Source: Clostridiales bacterium (lineage in GTDB: Bacteria > Bacillota > Clostridia > Peptostreptococcales > Acidaminobacteraceae). From it: a DNA stretch of 64,000 nt. Of this stretch, positions 29,819 to 38,206 are shown in pieces (within the stretch, counting starts at the first letter, position 1; each line of letters begins with the position of its first letter). The position numbers and the translations under genes were made by a program. Where the stretch lies: assembly GCA_016342415.1 (NCBI GenBank), contig JAEIOD010000002.1:276338-340337 (forward strand), given 5' to 3'. The notes below the pieces were generated by a model. The model saw only the letters and a program-made list of their open reading frames with translations. It did not search any database and was not told where the DNA came from.

Positions 29819-30049
29819 ATGTTTGAAAAAGTAAAGCAAATTGTTGAGTATCAACTAGATTTAAAAGACACATCAGTTATTACTAGAGAAACTAGATTAA
29901 GAGAAGACTTAAAAGTAGATTCTTTAGATGCTGCTGAGATCATTCTAGCAATCGAAGATCAACTCAATGTGGAAATTCCTGACGAGTTAATGATGAATGC
30001 AAAAACTATTGGTGAAATCATATCTTATCTAGAAGAAAACTATGCATAA
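29819..30049 (+). CDS. acpP: Acyl carrier protein
   Basis: A 76-residue acyl carrier protein. The phosphopantetheine attachment serine is in the motif KVDSLDAAEI (Ser about 36), followed by the acidic helix of the four-helix bundle and EIPDELMMN. AAAGGAG lies before the ATG. It is the second gene of the ABC-F unit and is followed by a terminator. No fatty-acid synthesis genes are nearby, so this may be the housekeeping carrier displaced from the fab cluster or a secondary one; the sequence does not decide. Confidence 0.93.
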   Translation: MFEKVKQIVEYQLDLKDTSVITRETRLREDLKVDSLDAAEIILAIEDQLNVEIPDELMMNAKTIGEIISYLEENYA

Positions 30050-30052
30050 TAA

Positions 30053-30075
30053 AAAGTCCTAACGGACTTTTTTTT
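30053..30075 (+). terminator. Terminator of ABC-F/acp
   Basis: AAAGTCC-TAAC-GGACTTT followed by a run of T directly after the acp stop codon. Confidence 0.88.
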
Positions 30076-30211
30076 ATTGATTTATTTATAGTTATTCCAT
30101 GCATAAATAAAAGAATAAATGGCTTTTTAAAACTCACAGAATATTCATTCCCACAATTTTATGTATACCATATATTTTTAACTTTTAAACATATTTTATC
30201 AAAAAAATAGG

Positions 30212-30304
30212 TTTTCCACAGAAAAAACGTTTCATACACAAACTTATCCACAAGGTCTTTGTTGAATTATTAACTTGTTATAAAAGTTATCCACATTATC
30301 CACA
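30212..30304 (+). repeat. DnaA-box cluster
   Basis: Three perfect TTATCCACA boxes (30244-30252, 30287-30295, 30296-30304) occur in the same orientation, two of them directly abutting. Single-mismatch versions are TTTTCCACA (30212-30220) and TCATACACA (30232-30240). The interval 30076-30370 contains no gene, and a very AT-rich tract (about 30100-30210) precedes the boxes. No dnaA or dnaN gene is present, so this looks like a non-origin DnaA binding cluster between acp and tsaD. Confidence 0.8.
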
Positions 30305-30370
30305 GTTTTATCCCCACAAATATAGTTAAGTATCTCAAGCAAAATCTGCGCAATTTTGGTTTACATAATA

Positions 30371-31387
30371 TTATTCACCCAGTTTTAAATTAGATATTGC
30401 GTTCAAAGTCTGATCCGCAAAACGTGAATTTTTATACTCGAAATATCCAGCACTACCGATCATTGCTGCGTTATCTGTACACAAAATTATCGGCGGATAT
30501 AGAAAATTGATATCTGAATTTTTAAGTTGTTCTTCAAACTCTAAACGTAGACCTGAATTGGCTGCAACACCACCTGCTAATACAATTGTCTTAACACCGA
30601 CTTGCTCTGCTGCTCGAATCACTTTCTTTGCAATAACTTCCACAACAGATTTTTGGAACGAAGCAGCAACATCTTTTGGAATGATTTCCAGATTCTTTTG
30701 TTTCTGTTGATTCAAATAATTAAGGACAGCAGATTTAATGCCACTGAAACTAAAATCCAAACTATCTTTTTCAAGATGGACTCTTGGAAAATCAATTGCC
30801 TCTGGATTGCCTTCTTTGGCCAACTTGTCGATTAAAGGACCTCCAGGATAACCTAATCCCATTGATCTTGCCACTTTATCAAATGCTTCTCCAGCTGCAT
30901 CATCTCTTGTTTTACCTAGGATTTCATATACGCCATAATCTTTTACATAAACAATATGGGTATGTCCTCCAGAAACAACCAAACTGATGAATGGCGGTTC
31001 TAATTCTTTGTGAGCTATGAAATTAGCACAAATATGACCTTCAATGTGATTCACAGGAATCAAAGGTTTATCAAGTGTGTAACACAATCCCTTGGCATAA
31101 GAAACACCAACCAATAATGCTCCAACTAATCCAGGTCCATAAGTTACTGCGATTCCATCTATATCATCAAACGTCATATTCGCTTCATCTAAAGCTTCGT
31201 CTACAACTTGACTGATCTTTTCAACGTGATTTCTTGAAGCGACTTCAGGCACAACGCCACCAAATTTTTTATGAATGTCAATCTGCGAGTAAATCATATT
31301 ACTACGTACATCACGTCCGTTTATTACAACTGCAGCTGACGTTTCATCACAACTTGTTTCTATACTCAATATCGTTACATCTTTCAT
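30371..31387 (-). CDS. tsaD: tRNA N6-adenosine threonylcarbamoyltransferase TsaD
   Basis: A 338-residue TsaD (formerly Gcp/YgjD) that transfers the threonylcarbamoyl group to A37 of ANN-decoding tRNAs, acting with TsaB and TsaE. It starts [17 protein letters not shown], has the metal-binding HIEGH near residue 111, and the VSGGHTHIV and [13 protein letters not shown] nucleotide-binding motifs. AGAAGGTG precedes ATG 31387; the longer in-frame reading to 31414 would run through the -10 box. An extended -10 (TGATATAAT, 31413-31421) gives it its own promoter. Its partners tsaE and tsaB lie 4-5 kb away on the same strand, separated by an efflux system and a dead gene. Confidence 0.96.
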   Translation of the reverse strand: MKDVTILSIETSCDETSAAVVINGRDVRSNMIYSQIDIHKKFGGVVPEVASRNHVEKISQVVDEALDEANMTFDDIDGIAVTYGPGLVGALLVGVSYAKGLCYTLDKPLIPVNHIEGHICANFIAHKELEPPFISLVVSGGHTHIVYVKDYGVYEILGKTRDDAAGEAFDKVARSMGLGYPGGPLIDKLAKEGNPEAIDFPRVHLEKDSLDFSFSGIKSAVLNYLNQQKQKNLEIIPKDVAASFQKSVVEVIAKKVIRAAEQVGVKTIVLAGGVAANSGLRLEFEEQLKNSDINFLYPPIILCTDNAAMIGSAGYFEYKNSRFADQTLNAISNLKLGE

Positions 31388-31431
31388 TCTACACCTTCTT
31401 TCTAACAGAGTCATTATATCACTTATTATTC

Positions 31432-31464
31432 AAAAAAGGAATAAACCTAGCAATTACGCTAGGT
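31432..31464 (-). terminator. Probable terminator downstream of the decayed ORF
   Basis: On the minus strand ACCTAGC-GTAATT-GCTAGGT is followed by TTTATTCC and then six T. It lies between the decayed reading frame and the tsaD promoter. Confidence 0.5.
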
Positions 31465-31489
31465 CTAGAGATGTTTTATGTTGATACAG

Positions 31490-31950
31490 TCATATTAGAA
31501 CATCATAATTTTTGACTGCTACATCCAAAGGTCCATCTTGAGTCTTGAAATAGGCTATATAGATCACTTCAATTAGACAGTTAAATGTATTGTACTTATC
31601 AAAAAAACTGTACCTAGGTCATTTTAACTAGTGATCGAACAATGTCTTTTGCCCAGTAATTCACTGCATCATAAACGTTAGAAACAGTTGCGGTTGAATC
31701 ATCTAAATCAGTCATCAACAGATGTAAACTCCCAACAGATGTTCCTAATCTTCTTCTAATTCCTTTATCCGCTATAATAGAGTCGATATCATATGTTTCA
31801 TAGTCGACTCTCTCTTTTACAACTCTATAGTGATCTTCTACCTCAAAATAACACTCACCTAATTTATTCTATTTAAACTGAGTTGTTAAGATACCTGCAC
31901 GTGTTCTTCTAAATACAATAAACTGTCGTTAATAAATTAATATCATTCAT
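31490..31950 (-). pseudogene. Decayed ORF of unknown function
   Basis: An ATG at 31950 with AAAGGAAG upstream begins MNDINLLTTVYCI and then hits a stop. Shifting frame restores FRRTRAGILTTQFK, an in-frame TAG, then LGECYFEVEDHYRVVKER and SIIADKGIRRRLGTSVGS, ending VKMT. A further shift at the next codon gives YSFFDKYNTFNCLIE and DGPLDVAVKNYDVLI before a stop at 31490. About 150 codons are legible with two frameshifts and one stop. I do not recognise the family. Hairpins flank it on both sides. Confidence 0.55.
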
Positions 31951-32016
31951 GAATTCTTCCTTTCAGTACTGACTACAGTTTATCATGATTGCTTTTCAAA
32001 AACATTTCCAAAATGC

Positions 32017-32044
32017 TAAAAAGACTGTGATTGCTCACAGTCTT
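32017..32044 (-). terminator. Terminator of the tsaE-tsaB-rimI-macAB unit
   Basis: On the minus strand AAGACTGTGA-GCAA-TCACAGTCTT followed by TTT, 28 bp past the permease stop. Confidence 0.8.
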
Positions 32045-32046
32045 AA

Positions 32047-32095
32047 TACTCTTCATATCTTATACATCAATACTACTCATATCTTAGTGCATCAA
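32047..32095 (-). repeat. Imperfect tandem duplication of the permease gene end
   Basis: The last eight codons plus stop of the permease gene (32071-32095) are repeated just downstream at 32047-32070, with about 20 of 25 positions identical. The second copy is non-coding. Confidence 0.5.
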
Positions 32096-33293
32096 TCGGA
32101 TTCAATTTAGCCGCTTTATTAGCAGGCAACAATCCAAATACAACTCCAACAGTAGCAGAGAACATCCAGGCAATTGCAATAGTTTTCAAATCAGCTGAAG
32201 CTTGAAGATTCGCAAACTTCGAAATGATATTGGCGATACCAATCCCAAATAAAGTACCAATCATACCACCAATTAAAGAGATAATAACTGCCTCTATTAA
32301 AAACTGGGACATAATCTCTTTATGAGTTGCTCCAAGTGCTTTTCTTATACCAATTTCTCTTGTTCTTTCTGTAACGGATACCAACATTATATTCATCACG
32401 CCAATCCCCCCTACAAGAAGAGATATACCGGCTATAGCACTGATAACCGCTGTTAAGATACCCATAACCTTATTGATGGATTCCAGCTCATTCTCAGGCA
32501 AATAACTGTTGTATTTTTCTTGTCCAACATTGTTATGTCTTCTTTCAATAAAGGTAATCAACTTATCCAGAAGTGCTTTAGAATCTACATCATTAGCAAT
32601 ACTGCCTTGAATGGTATAAACATAATCACCATAATTACCCAATATTTCTGCATAAGTATAAGGTATGTAAACATCAAATGAGGATTCTCCAAAACCACTT
32701 AACATCGACGATTTTTTCTCGAAAATACCTACAATATTGAAATCAACCATTTGACCATTCGTTTCGATCGATACCAGTTCCCCAATAACATTTTTTCGAC
32801 CAAAAACTTCTAATGCCATCTTATCACTGATAACGATACTGGTTCGTTTTGCATCTACTTCGTTTTTTAATAAAAACCGTCCCTCTATCATGTCTATCGA
32901 TTCGATAATCGGATAATCATCGTCTACTCCATGGATAGAAACATTTGAACGTTTATTTTTATTGTTGTTGGCTATAACAGAACCCGACTCATCTACTGTG
33001 ATACTCAGTGCAGCAAGTTCATCTTTAAAAGTATCATCTAGAGCATCAACATCATCATGGTTAAAAATATCTCTTGATAAGATATCCTCACCCCAGTTCA
33101 TATAAATAATAACTCGATTGACTCCAAAGCTCTCAAACTCTTTACCGATTGCATTTTCTGTACCATTCCCTAAAGCAACTACTGCAATAACCGATGATAT
33201 CCCAATAATAATTCCCAACATGGTTAATAACGATCTTAATTTATTTACCCAAATGGCATTGAGGGCAGTTATAACACTTTCAAAAAAATTCAT
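32073..33293 (-). CDS. ABC transporter permease, MacB/FtsX family
   Basis: A 406-residue permease with the MacB layout: one N-terminal membrane helix (about 15-45, after SVITALNAIWVNKLRSLLTMLG), a large extracellular MacB-PCD domain (about 50-275), and three C-terminal helices (about 280-400) containing GVMNIMLVSVTERTREIGIR, the conserved coupling segment. It ends ALRYE. It follows its ATPase gene by 8 bp. With the ATPase and the membrane-fusion protein it forms a tripartite efflux or export pump of the kind that exports peptides, lipids or antibiotics. The substrate cannot be told from sequence. Confidence 0.92.
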   Translation of the reverse strand: MNFFESVITALNAIWVNKLRSLLTMLGIIIGISSVIAVVALGNGTENAIGKEFESFGVNRVIIYMNWGEDILSRDIFNHDDVDALDDTFKDELAALSITVDESGSVIANNNKNKRSNVSIHGVDDDYPIIESIDMIEGRFLLKNEVDAKRTSIVISDKMALEVFGRKNVIGELVSIETNGQMVDFNIVGIFEKKSSMLSGFGESSFDVYIPYTYAEILGNYGDYVYTIQGSIANDVDSKALLDKLITFIERRHNNVGQEKYNSYLPENELESINKVMGILTAVISAIAGISLLVGGIGVMNIMLVSVTERTREIGIRKALGATHKEIMSQFLIEAVIISLIGGMIGTLFGIGIANIISKFANLQASADLKTIAIAWMFSATVGVVFGLLPANKAAKLNPIDALRYE

Positions 33294-33301
33294 ATGCCCT
33301 C

Positions 33302-33982
33302 CTATTCATTTATCCTAACATCACTAACTATCCTACCATCCATAAATTTAACGATACGTTTGGTTTGAGCAGCTATATCATCTTCATGGGTGACAATGAT
33401 AACAGTTGCTCCTTCTTTATTTAACTTTTTAAAGATTTCCATAATCTCTTGAGTTGAGACAGAATCCAAATTACCCGTCGGTTCATCAGCTAAAATGATT
33501 GCAGGATTTGTCACTAATGCTCTCGCGATAGCAACTCGTTGTTTTTGTCCACCCGACAACTCATTTGATTTATGATGCGTTCTATCACCAAGACCTACTT
33601 TTTCAAGCGCCTCTCGCGCCATATTTTTTCTCTTTTCACCTTTTATCTTGCCGTATATTAAAGGGATTTCCACATTGTGTATCGAGGGTACTCTAGACAA
33701 CAAATTAAACGATTGAAACACAAATCCTATCTTTTGATTTCTTATTCGTGCCAATTTCATATCATCCAGTTCTTCAACATTAATACTGTCTAATGAATAA
33801 GATCCTTTCGAAGCTTGATCCAAGCACCCAAGAATATTCATCAATGTTGACTTTCCAGACCCAGAAGGACCTATAATAGAAACAAACTCACCCTTTTTTA
33901 TATGAAGATCAATACCTTGAAGCGCCTTGACCTGTATGGCTCCAGTATCGTATATTTTCCATAAGTTTTCAATTTTTATCAT
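33302..33982 (-). CDS. ABC transporter ATP-binding protein, MacB/LolD family
   Basis: A 226-residue ATPase. Walker A is GPSGSGKST (about 38), the Q-loop segment [10 protein letters not shown], the signature LSGGQKQR, Walker [10 protein letters not shown], and the switch histidine is in VTHEDD. These are standard for MacB/LolD-type ATPases that energise extracellular work rather than simple transmembrane passage. Its ATG shares its first base with the stop codon of the preceding macA-like gene (TAATG), so translation is coupled. The permease follows after 8 bp. Confidence 0.95.
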   Translation of the reverse strand: MIKIENLWKIYDTGAIQVKALQGIDLHIKKGEFVSIIGPSGSGKSTLMNILGCLDQASKGSYSLDSINVEELDDMKLARIRNQKIGFVFQSFNLLSRVPSIHNVEIPLIYGKIKGEKRKNMAREALEKVGLGDRTHHKSNELSGGQKQRVAIARALVTNPAIILADEPTGNLDSVSTQEIMEIFKKLNKEGATVIIVTHEDDIAAQTKRIVKFMDGRIVSDVRINE

Positions 33983-35223
33983 TATTTCACTTCCGTTTCA
34001 ACCACAGTCTTATCTAATGTGATTTCTTCATTCGGATTTAAAATCACATGATCATCTGCTTGAATCGTCTCCGTAATTGCTTGGAATTTGAACATACCTT
34101 CAACACCACGTTCAATAACATGTTCTGTTATTTTACCCTCAAAGACAGTGAATACTTTTTTATTACCATCTTTATCAATATAAACTGCTTCATATGGTAA
34201 AACTAGAACATCCTCAACATGTGCTGTTTCTATTTCTGCTTTTACAGAATAATTAGGTCTTAAGCTGGTGTCTTCTGATGTAATATTGATTTTTACTTCA
34301 ATAACCATTTCCTGACTAGATCTCAAAACTTTACTGACAGCTCTTGAGCCAATCGAAGCAATTTCACCATCAAACTCTATATCTTCAATACCTTCAGCTT
34401 TTATAACAACAGGTTGTCCAATTTTTAATTTATGAATATCATATTGACTGACATTAACATCAACCACCATTTGATCTAGATCTTCTACTTTATAAATAGG
34501 TGATCCAGGACTGATATAAGAAAGCAGTTTAACATTTTCAAAAGTGATGACACCGTTAATCGGACTCTTTATTTTCATATCTTCCAATTGAGTTTTTTGA
34601 TTAGACAGTGAATTCTCTAGAGATTTAATTCTTAGCTCTTGAATCTTAATATCCGATGCTGAATTCTCATTGTTGTATTTACTTCTTGTTTCTTCAAATG
34701 AATTCAAAGCTTGCTTGTATGTATTATAAGCTAAATCAACTGTTGATTGACTGTTCACACCAGCTTCTTGTAATTTTTTTGCATCGTCATAAGCCTTTAA
34801 AGCTGAATCTTTTGCTAATAAAGCATTCTTATAAGCTGATTTATAATTATTTGAACCTTGGTTTATAACCTGAACTAAATTTTCTTTAGCAATTTCAAGT
34901 TGAATTTCCGTTTCCGTTATTTGATTTAAAATACCTATTTGATCTAATTCACATAATACTTGACCTTCTTTTACCACATCGCCTTCTTTTACATAAATGG
35001 CTGCAACTTCACCAGTTACTTTTGACGAGATGTCAAATGATGTCTTCGAAGACACAACACCAGTTGTTTTTACATGTGATGTAATCGATTCTTTTGTAAC
35101 ACTTGACGTGGTTACAAACAACGTTTCTTGATCATTACCTTTATTCCCGAATACGACAGCGGCTCCGATAAATACAATGATTACTACAGCCAATACCAGT
35201 AGGACTATTCTCTTCTTTTTCAT
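33982..35223 (-). CDS. HlyD/MacA-type membrane-fusion (periplasmic adaptor-like) protein
   Basis: A 413-residue protein with an N-terminal membrane anchor (about 4-27), a barrel-sandwich (lipoyl-like) half with VAAIYVKEGDVVKEGQVLCELD, a long helical hairpin (about 100-205), the second half of the barrel with MKIKSPINGVITFENV, then beta-barrel and membrane-proximal domains. This matches MacA/YknX adaptors that work with MacB-type ABC pumps in Gram-positive bacteria. AAAGGAGC precedes ATG 35223. The gene begins 16 bp after rimI ends, so the pump appears to be read from the tRNA-modification operon. Confidence 0.92.
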   Translation of the reverse strand: MKKKRIVLLVLAVVIIVFIGAAVVFGNKGNDQETLFVTTSSVTKESITSHVKTTGVVSSKTSFDISSKVTGEVAAIYVKEGDVVKEGQVLCELDQIGILNQITETEIQLEIAKENLVQVINQGSNNYKSAYKNALLAKDSALKAYDDAKKLQEAGVNSQSTVDLAYNTYKQALNSFEETRSKYNNENSASDIKIQELRIKSLENSLSNQKTQLEDMKIKSPINGVITFENVKLLSYISPGSPIYKVEDLDQMVVDVNVSQYDIHKLKIGQPVVIKAEGIEDIEFDGEIASIGSRAVSKVLRSSQEMVIEVKINITSEDTSLRPNYSVKAEIETAHVEDVLVLPYEAVYIDKDGNKKVFTVFEGKITEHVIERGVEGMFKFQAITETIQADDHVILNPNEEITLDKTVVETEVK

Positions 35224-35239
35224 TTCAAGCTCCTTTAAT

Positions 35240-35674
35240 TTACAATTCAACCCACATAATTAAAGCATCTTCATTATTGTCTGTATAATACTTTGGTCTT
35301 ACACCAGCCACTTCAAATCCCATATGTTCATAAAGTGCAATCGCTGCTACATTGCTCTTACGAACTTCTAGTGTCATATGATTTATTTCGTGCGAAATAG
35401 CAGCATCAATCATGCCTTGAACCAACTTTTTACCTAGACCTTTTTTCCGATGCTCTGGATGAATTGCCACATTTGTAATATGCCCTTCGTCCATAATGTA
35501 CCAAACACCACCATATCCAATAATCTCATTATCTTCCTCTATAACGATATAGTGTGCCAATTGATTCTTTAGCAGTTCCGATTCAAAAGCCTCTTTTGTC
35601 CATGGTACAGAAAAACAGGCTAGTTCCAATAACATAACCTGATCTAGATCTCCAACAGTCATCGAGCGTATCAT
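35240..35674 (-). CDS. rimI: Ribosomal protein alanine N-acetyltransferase RimI
   Basis: A 144-residue GNAT acetyltransferase of the RimI type, which acetylates the N-terminal alanine of ribosomal protein bS18. It has RSMTVGDLDQVMLLE at the start, then CFSVPWTKEAFESEL, the acetyl-CoA loop HRKKGLGKKLV, and NVAAIALYEHMGF. The ATG overlaps the tsaB stop by four bases (ATGA), so translation is coupled. The tsaE-tsaB-rimI order is widespread in Bacillota. Confidence 0.92.
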   Translation of the reverse strand: MIRSMTVGDLDQVMLLELACFSVPWTKEAFESELLKNQLAHYIVIEEDNEIIGYGGVWYIMDEGHITNVAIHPEHRKKGLGKKLVQGMIDAAISHEINHMTLEVRKSNVAAIALYEHMGFEVAGVRPKYYTDNNEDALIMWVEL

Positions 35675-36336
35675 TTCTGTTTCTCCTCATATTCTCTTTC
35701 AGCTTGTGACTTTCTTAAGTATGTCACATGTACATCGTCATATTTCTTTTCATCTCGAGATAAAAGTGCTAACTCACATAAACTACCTGCAGAAGAAATA
35801 TTCAGATGTTTTGGCGCAAACAACGCTTTGTCCTTTAAGGTTTCCATAATGAGATCTCGGTGTTTAGTGGCACCGTCTCCTACAAACCAAATGTGATCAA
35901 AGTTTTGACAACGTTCCAGCAACTCGTTGATATGCATCTGTGCATCCTCCATGGGATCGTCACCATAAATGCCTGCAAATACAGTATCGCGTCGTGCATC
36001 CATTAACGCACAGACATGAGAGCCTTGAAGATTATACGCCAAGCTTTTTAGAGAAGAAATTTCTACGACAGGTTTGCCTGCTCCATGCGCCAAAGCCTTT
36101 GCTGTTGTAACACCAATTCGGAGTCCTGTAAAAGATCCTGGTCCACATGCAACGGCTATACGGTCTATATCCTCAAAGGTATGATCTGTGTTTTCAAGTA
36201 GTGTTTCTACTAAAACCATCAACTTTTGAGAATGTGTTTTCTTATCATTCAATGTCATTAAACCTATTAATTTATCATCATCCATTAAAGCGACAGTTGC
36301 AACAGATGTTGCAGTATCTATGCCTAATATTTTCAT
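35671..36336 (-). CDS. tsaB: tRNA threonylcarbamoyladenosine biosynthesis protein TsaB
   Basis: A 221-residue TsaB, the non-catalytic ASKHA-fold partner of TsaD in tRNA t6A37 synthesis. It begins MKILGIDTATSVATVAL, has KKTHSQKLMVLVETLL and the hallmark VACGPGSFTGLRIG near residue 65. Its ATG overlaps the tsaE stop by four bases and its stop overlaps rimI by four, showing tight translational coupling across the three genes. Confidence 0.95.
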   Translation of the reverse strand: MKILGIDTATSVATVALMDDDKLIGLMTLNDKKTHSQKLMVLVETLLENTDHTFEDIDRIAVACGPGSFTGLRIGVTTAKALAHGAGKPVVEISSLKSLAYNLQGSHVCALMDARRDTVFAGIYGDDPMEDAQMHINELLERCQNFDHIWFVGDGATKHRDLIMETLKDKALFAPKHLNISSAGSLCELALLSRDEKKYDDVHVTYLRKSQAEREYEEKQK

Positions 36337-36785
36337 AGCGCCTCCAATTTTTTTTCCAGTTCAGTTGTCGATCCGGTTATCTCAATGATTCTCGAGGTAA
36401 ATTCCGCTCCCATCCTTAATCGTATCTGATAATGAGACGGTGGTATAAGTTCTGAAATCATATTCGCCCATTCAACTAGACAAATACCTTCAGCATAAAA
36501 ATACTCCTCATATCCAATTTCATACATCTCATCAATATCATCTATACGGTAGACATCAAAGTGATAAATCGGATACTTTCCCTCATATTCATTTACGATG
36601 GTATAACTTGGACTGGTCACATAATCTGTAACACCTAAGGCATGGATAATCGATTTACTTAAAAATGTTTTTCCTGCACCTAAATCTCCATCTAAACATA
36701 TAAAGTCTCCTGGACTAAGAATGCTTGCTAGCTTCTCACCAAAAGATATTGTGGCTGCTTCATTATGACATATTAAACTAATCAC
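36333..36785 (-). CDS. tsaE: tRNA threonylcarbamoyladenosine biosynthesis ATPase TsaE
   Basis: A 150-residue TsaE, the P-loop ATPase of the TsaB-TsaD-TsaE complex. Walker A is GDLGAGKTF (about 35), and later segments are TSPSYTIVNEY, YHFDVYRI and the Walker B-like CLVEWA. GTG at 36785 is taken as the start because AAAAGGAG lies 6 nt upstream and the resulting length is typical; an in-frame ATG at 36845 would add 20 atypical residues. It is the first gene of the tsaE-tsaB-rimI-macA-macB-permease run. Confidence 0.94.
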   Translation of the reverse strand: MISLICHNEAATISFGEKLASILSPGDFICLDGDLGAGKTFLSKSIIHALGVTDYVTSPSYTIVNEYEGKYPIYHFDVYRIDDIDEMYEIGYEEYFYAEGICLVEWANMISELIPPSHYQIRLRMGAEFTSRIIEITGSTTELEKKLEAL

Positions 36786-36933
36786 TTGGATCTCCTTTTC
36801 ATATAATATCTCTATTATACTATATAATTTATTACAGAAGTTCAAGTGTTATCTGTGATGATTGTAACAAACACTTCTTAATATATTATTAAGACATAAT
36901 TTTAAATTAATTAAATTTTAAAGTTAAACACAT

Positions 36934-36954
36934 AAAAAACAGCCTCTCAGCTGT
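36934..36954 (-). terminator. Terminator of the REC-kinase gene
   Basis: On the minus strand ACAGC-TGAGAG-GCTGT followed by TTTTTA, directly after the stop codon of the kinase gene and before the tsaE region. Confidence 0.7.
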
Positions 36955-36955
36955 C

Positions 36956-38206
36956 TTATTGACGGTTTATGTTTGGTCGTGGTAAAAAAATAAAAAACTC
37001 AGTCCCTACACCAGGATCACTGATGACATCAATTTTACCATGATGTTTATTAATAATAATATCATATGACATACTTAAACCTAATCCCAATCCCTCACCA
37101 ACTGGCTTTGTTGTATAAAATGGATTAAACAGACTACTGATATGTTTTTCATCAATACCAATGCCATCATCTTTAAATGAAACAACAACATAATTGTTCT
37201 CTATATAGGTTTTAATATGTACGGAACCTTTATTATCATTATGCTTTTCTGAGACTGCTTCTATTGAATTCAATACAATGTTTAACAACACTTGATTCAC
37301 TTGTCCACCATAGGCTTCTATGATGCCAATATCACCATATTCCACTTGTAAATTCACTTTATCATCAATTCTGTTTCTTGCGATTAAAAGTGTATCTTTT
37401 AATCCCTGATTCAAATCATAAGAATCATAAGATTCACTTCTATCAATTTTAGAAAAATTCCTTAGACTCTTTACAATCTCTGTAACGCGGTTAAGTCCAA
37501 TAGATGTTTCCTTTAATAAATCATTGATATCTTCAAACAAATAGTCAAAATCCTCTTTTTCGAAATAATCAAAAACCTTCTTGTGAATCACCTCGGGTGG
37601 TTCATCAGACGTACTGATTTTATAAACTTCAACAAACTTGCTCACATAATCTTTTAATACTGCAAAATTACTTGCTATGAAACCCAGTGGGTTGTTTATT
37701 TCATGGGCAACACCGGCAGCTAATTGACCAATACCTGCCATTTTTTCTTGTTGCATTAATTGAATATTGGCATCTGAAATTTTTATTTTCTGTTTTTTGA
37801 TTTCTTCTATATACTCTTTGGTTTCATTTTCAAGTTTTTTTTGCCTGATACTGCTTTTCAATCTTGAAAGATACTCAACTTCCTCAATCGGTTTATGAAT
37901 AAAATCAGTAGCACCCAGCTCAAAACACTTTTTAAAGGAATCTTTTTCAGAAACTGTTGAGTACATCAATACTTTAATATCTGATCTTGAAGGTACACCC
38001 TTTATTTGTTTAAGAGTTTCAATTCCCCCCATTCCGGGCATTATAATATCCAATAATACAATATCAATATTATTGGAATCTATAATCTCCAATGCTTCCT
38101 CACCTGATTCAGCAAAAAAAACATTAAGATCGATGTTATTTCGCTCTACTAAGCTAGAGGCAACAACTCTATTCAGTTTTGAATCATCAACTATTAGTAA
38201 ATTCAT
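36956..38206 (-). CDS. Response-regulator/histidine-kinase hybrid (REC-HisKA-HATPase)
   Basis: A 416-residue soluble protein. An N-terminal receiver domain (about 1-120) has the acidic pair VDDSK, phosphoacceptor Asp53 (LLDIIMPG) and Lys105 (HKP). A coiled coil (about 122-155) leads to a histidine kinase with phosphoacceptor His168 in GVAHEINNPL, N-box NIVLNSIEAVSE, G1 FKDDGIGID and G2 GEGLGLGLSM. There is no membrane segment or sensor domain, so input probably arrives by phosphorylation of the receiver. ATG 38206 is chosen, with GAGG 9 nt upstream; it lies inside the end of the preceding gene (20-bp overlap). It is the last gene in a run of signalling proteins without a DNA-binding output. 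Confidence 0.9.
   Translation of the reverse strand: MNLLIVDDSKLNRVVASSLVERNNIDLNVFFAESGEEALEIIDSNNIDIVLLDIIMPGMGGIETLKQIKGVPSRSDIKVLMYSTVSEKDSFKKCFELGATDFIHKPIEEVEYLSRLKSSIRQKKLENETKEYIEEIKKQKIKISDANIQLMQQEKMAGIGQLAAGVAHEINNPLGFIASNFAVLKDYVSKFVEVYKISTSDEPPEVIHKKVFDYFEKEDFDYLFEDINDLLKETSIGLNRVTEIVKSLRNFSKIDRSESYDSYDLNQGLKDTLLIARNRIDDKVNLQVEYGDIGIIEAYGGQVNQVLLNIVLNSIEAVSEKHNDNKGSVHIKTYIENNYVVVSFKDDGIGIDEKHISSLFNPFYTTKPVGEGLGLGLSMSYDIIINKHHGKIDVISDPGVGTEFFIFLPRPNINRQ

Noticed and set aside
30100..30370. Chromosomal replication origin oriC
   Set aside because: The DnaA boxes and AT-rich DNA fit, but dnaA, dnaN, rpmH and recF are absent and gene strand bias does not switch here. A non-origin cluster is the simpler reading.
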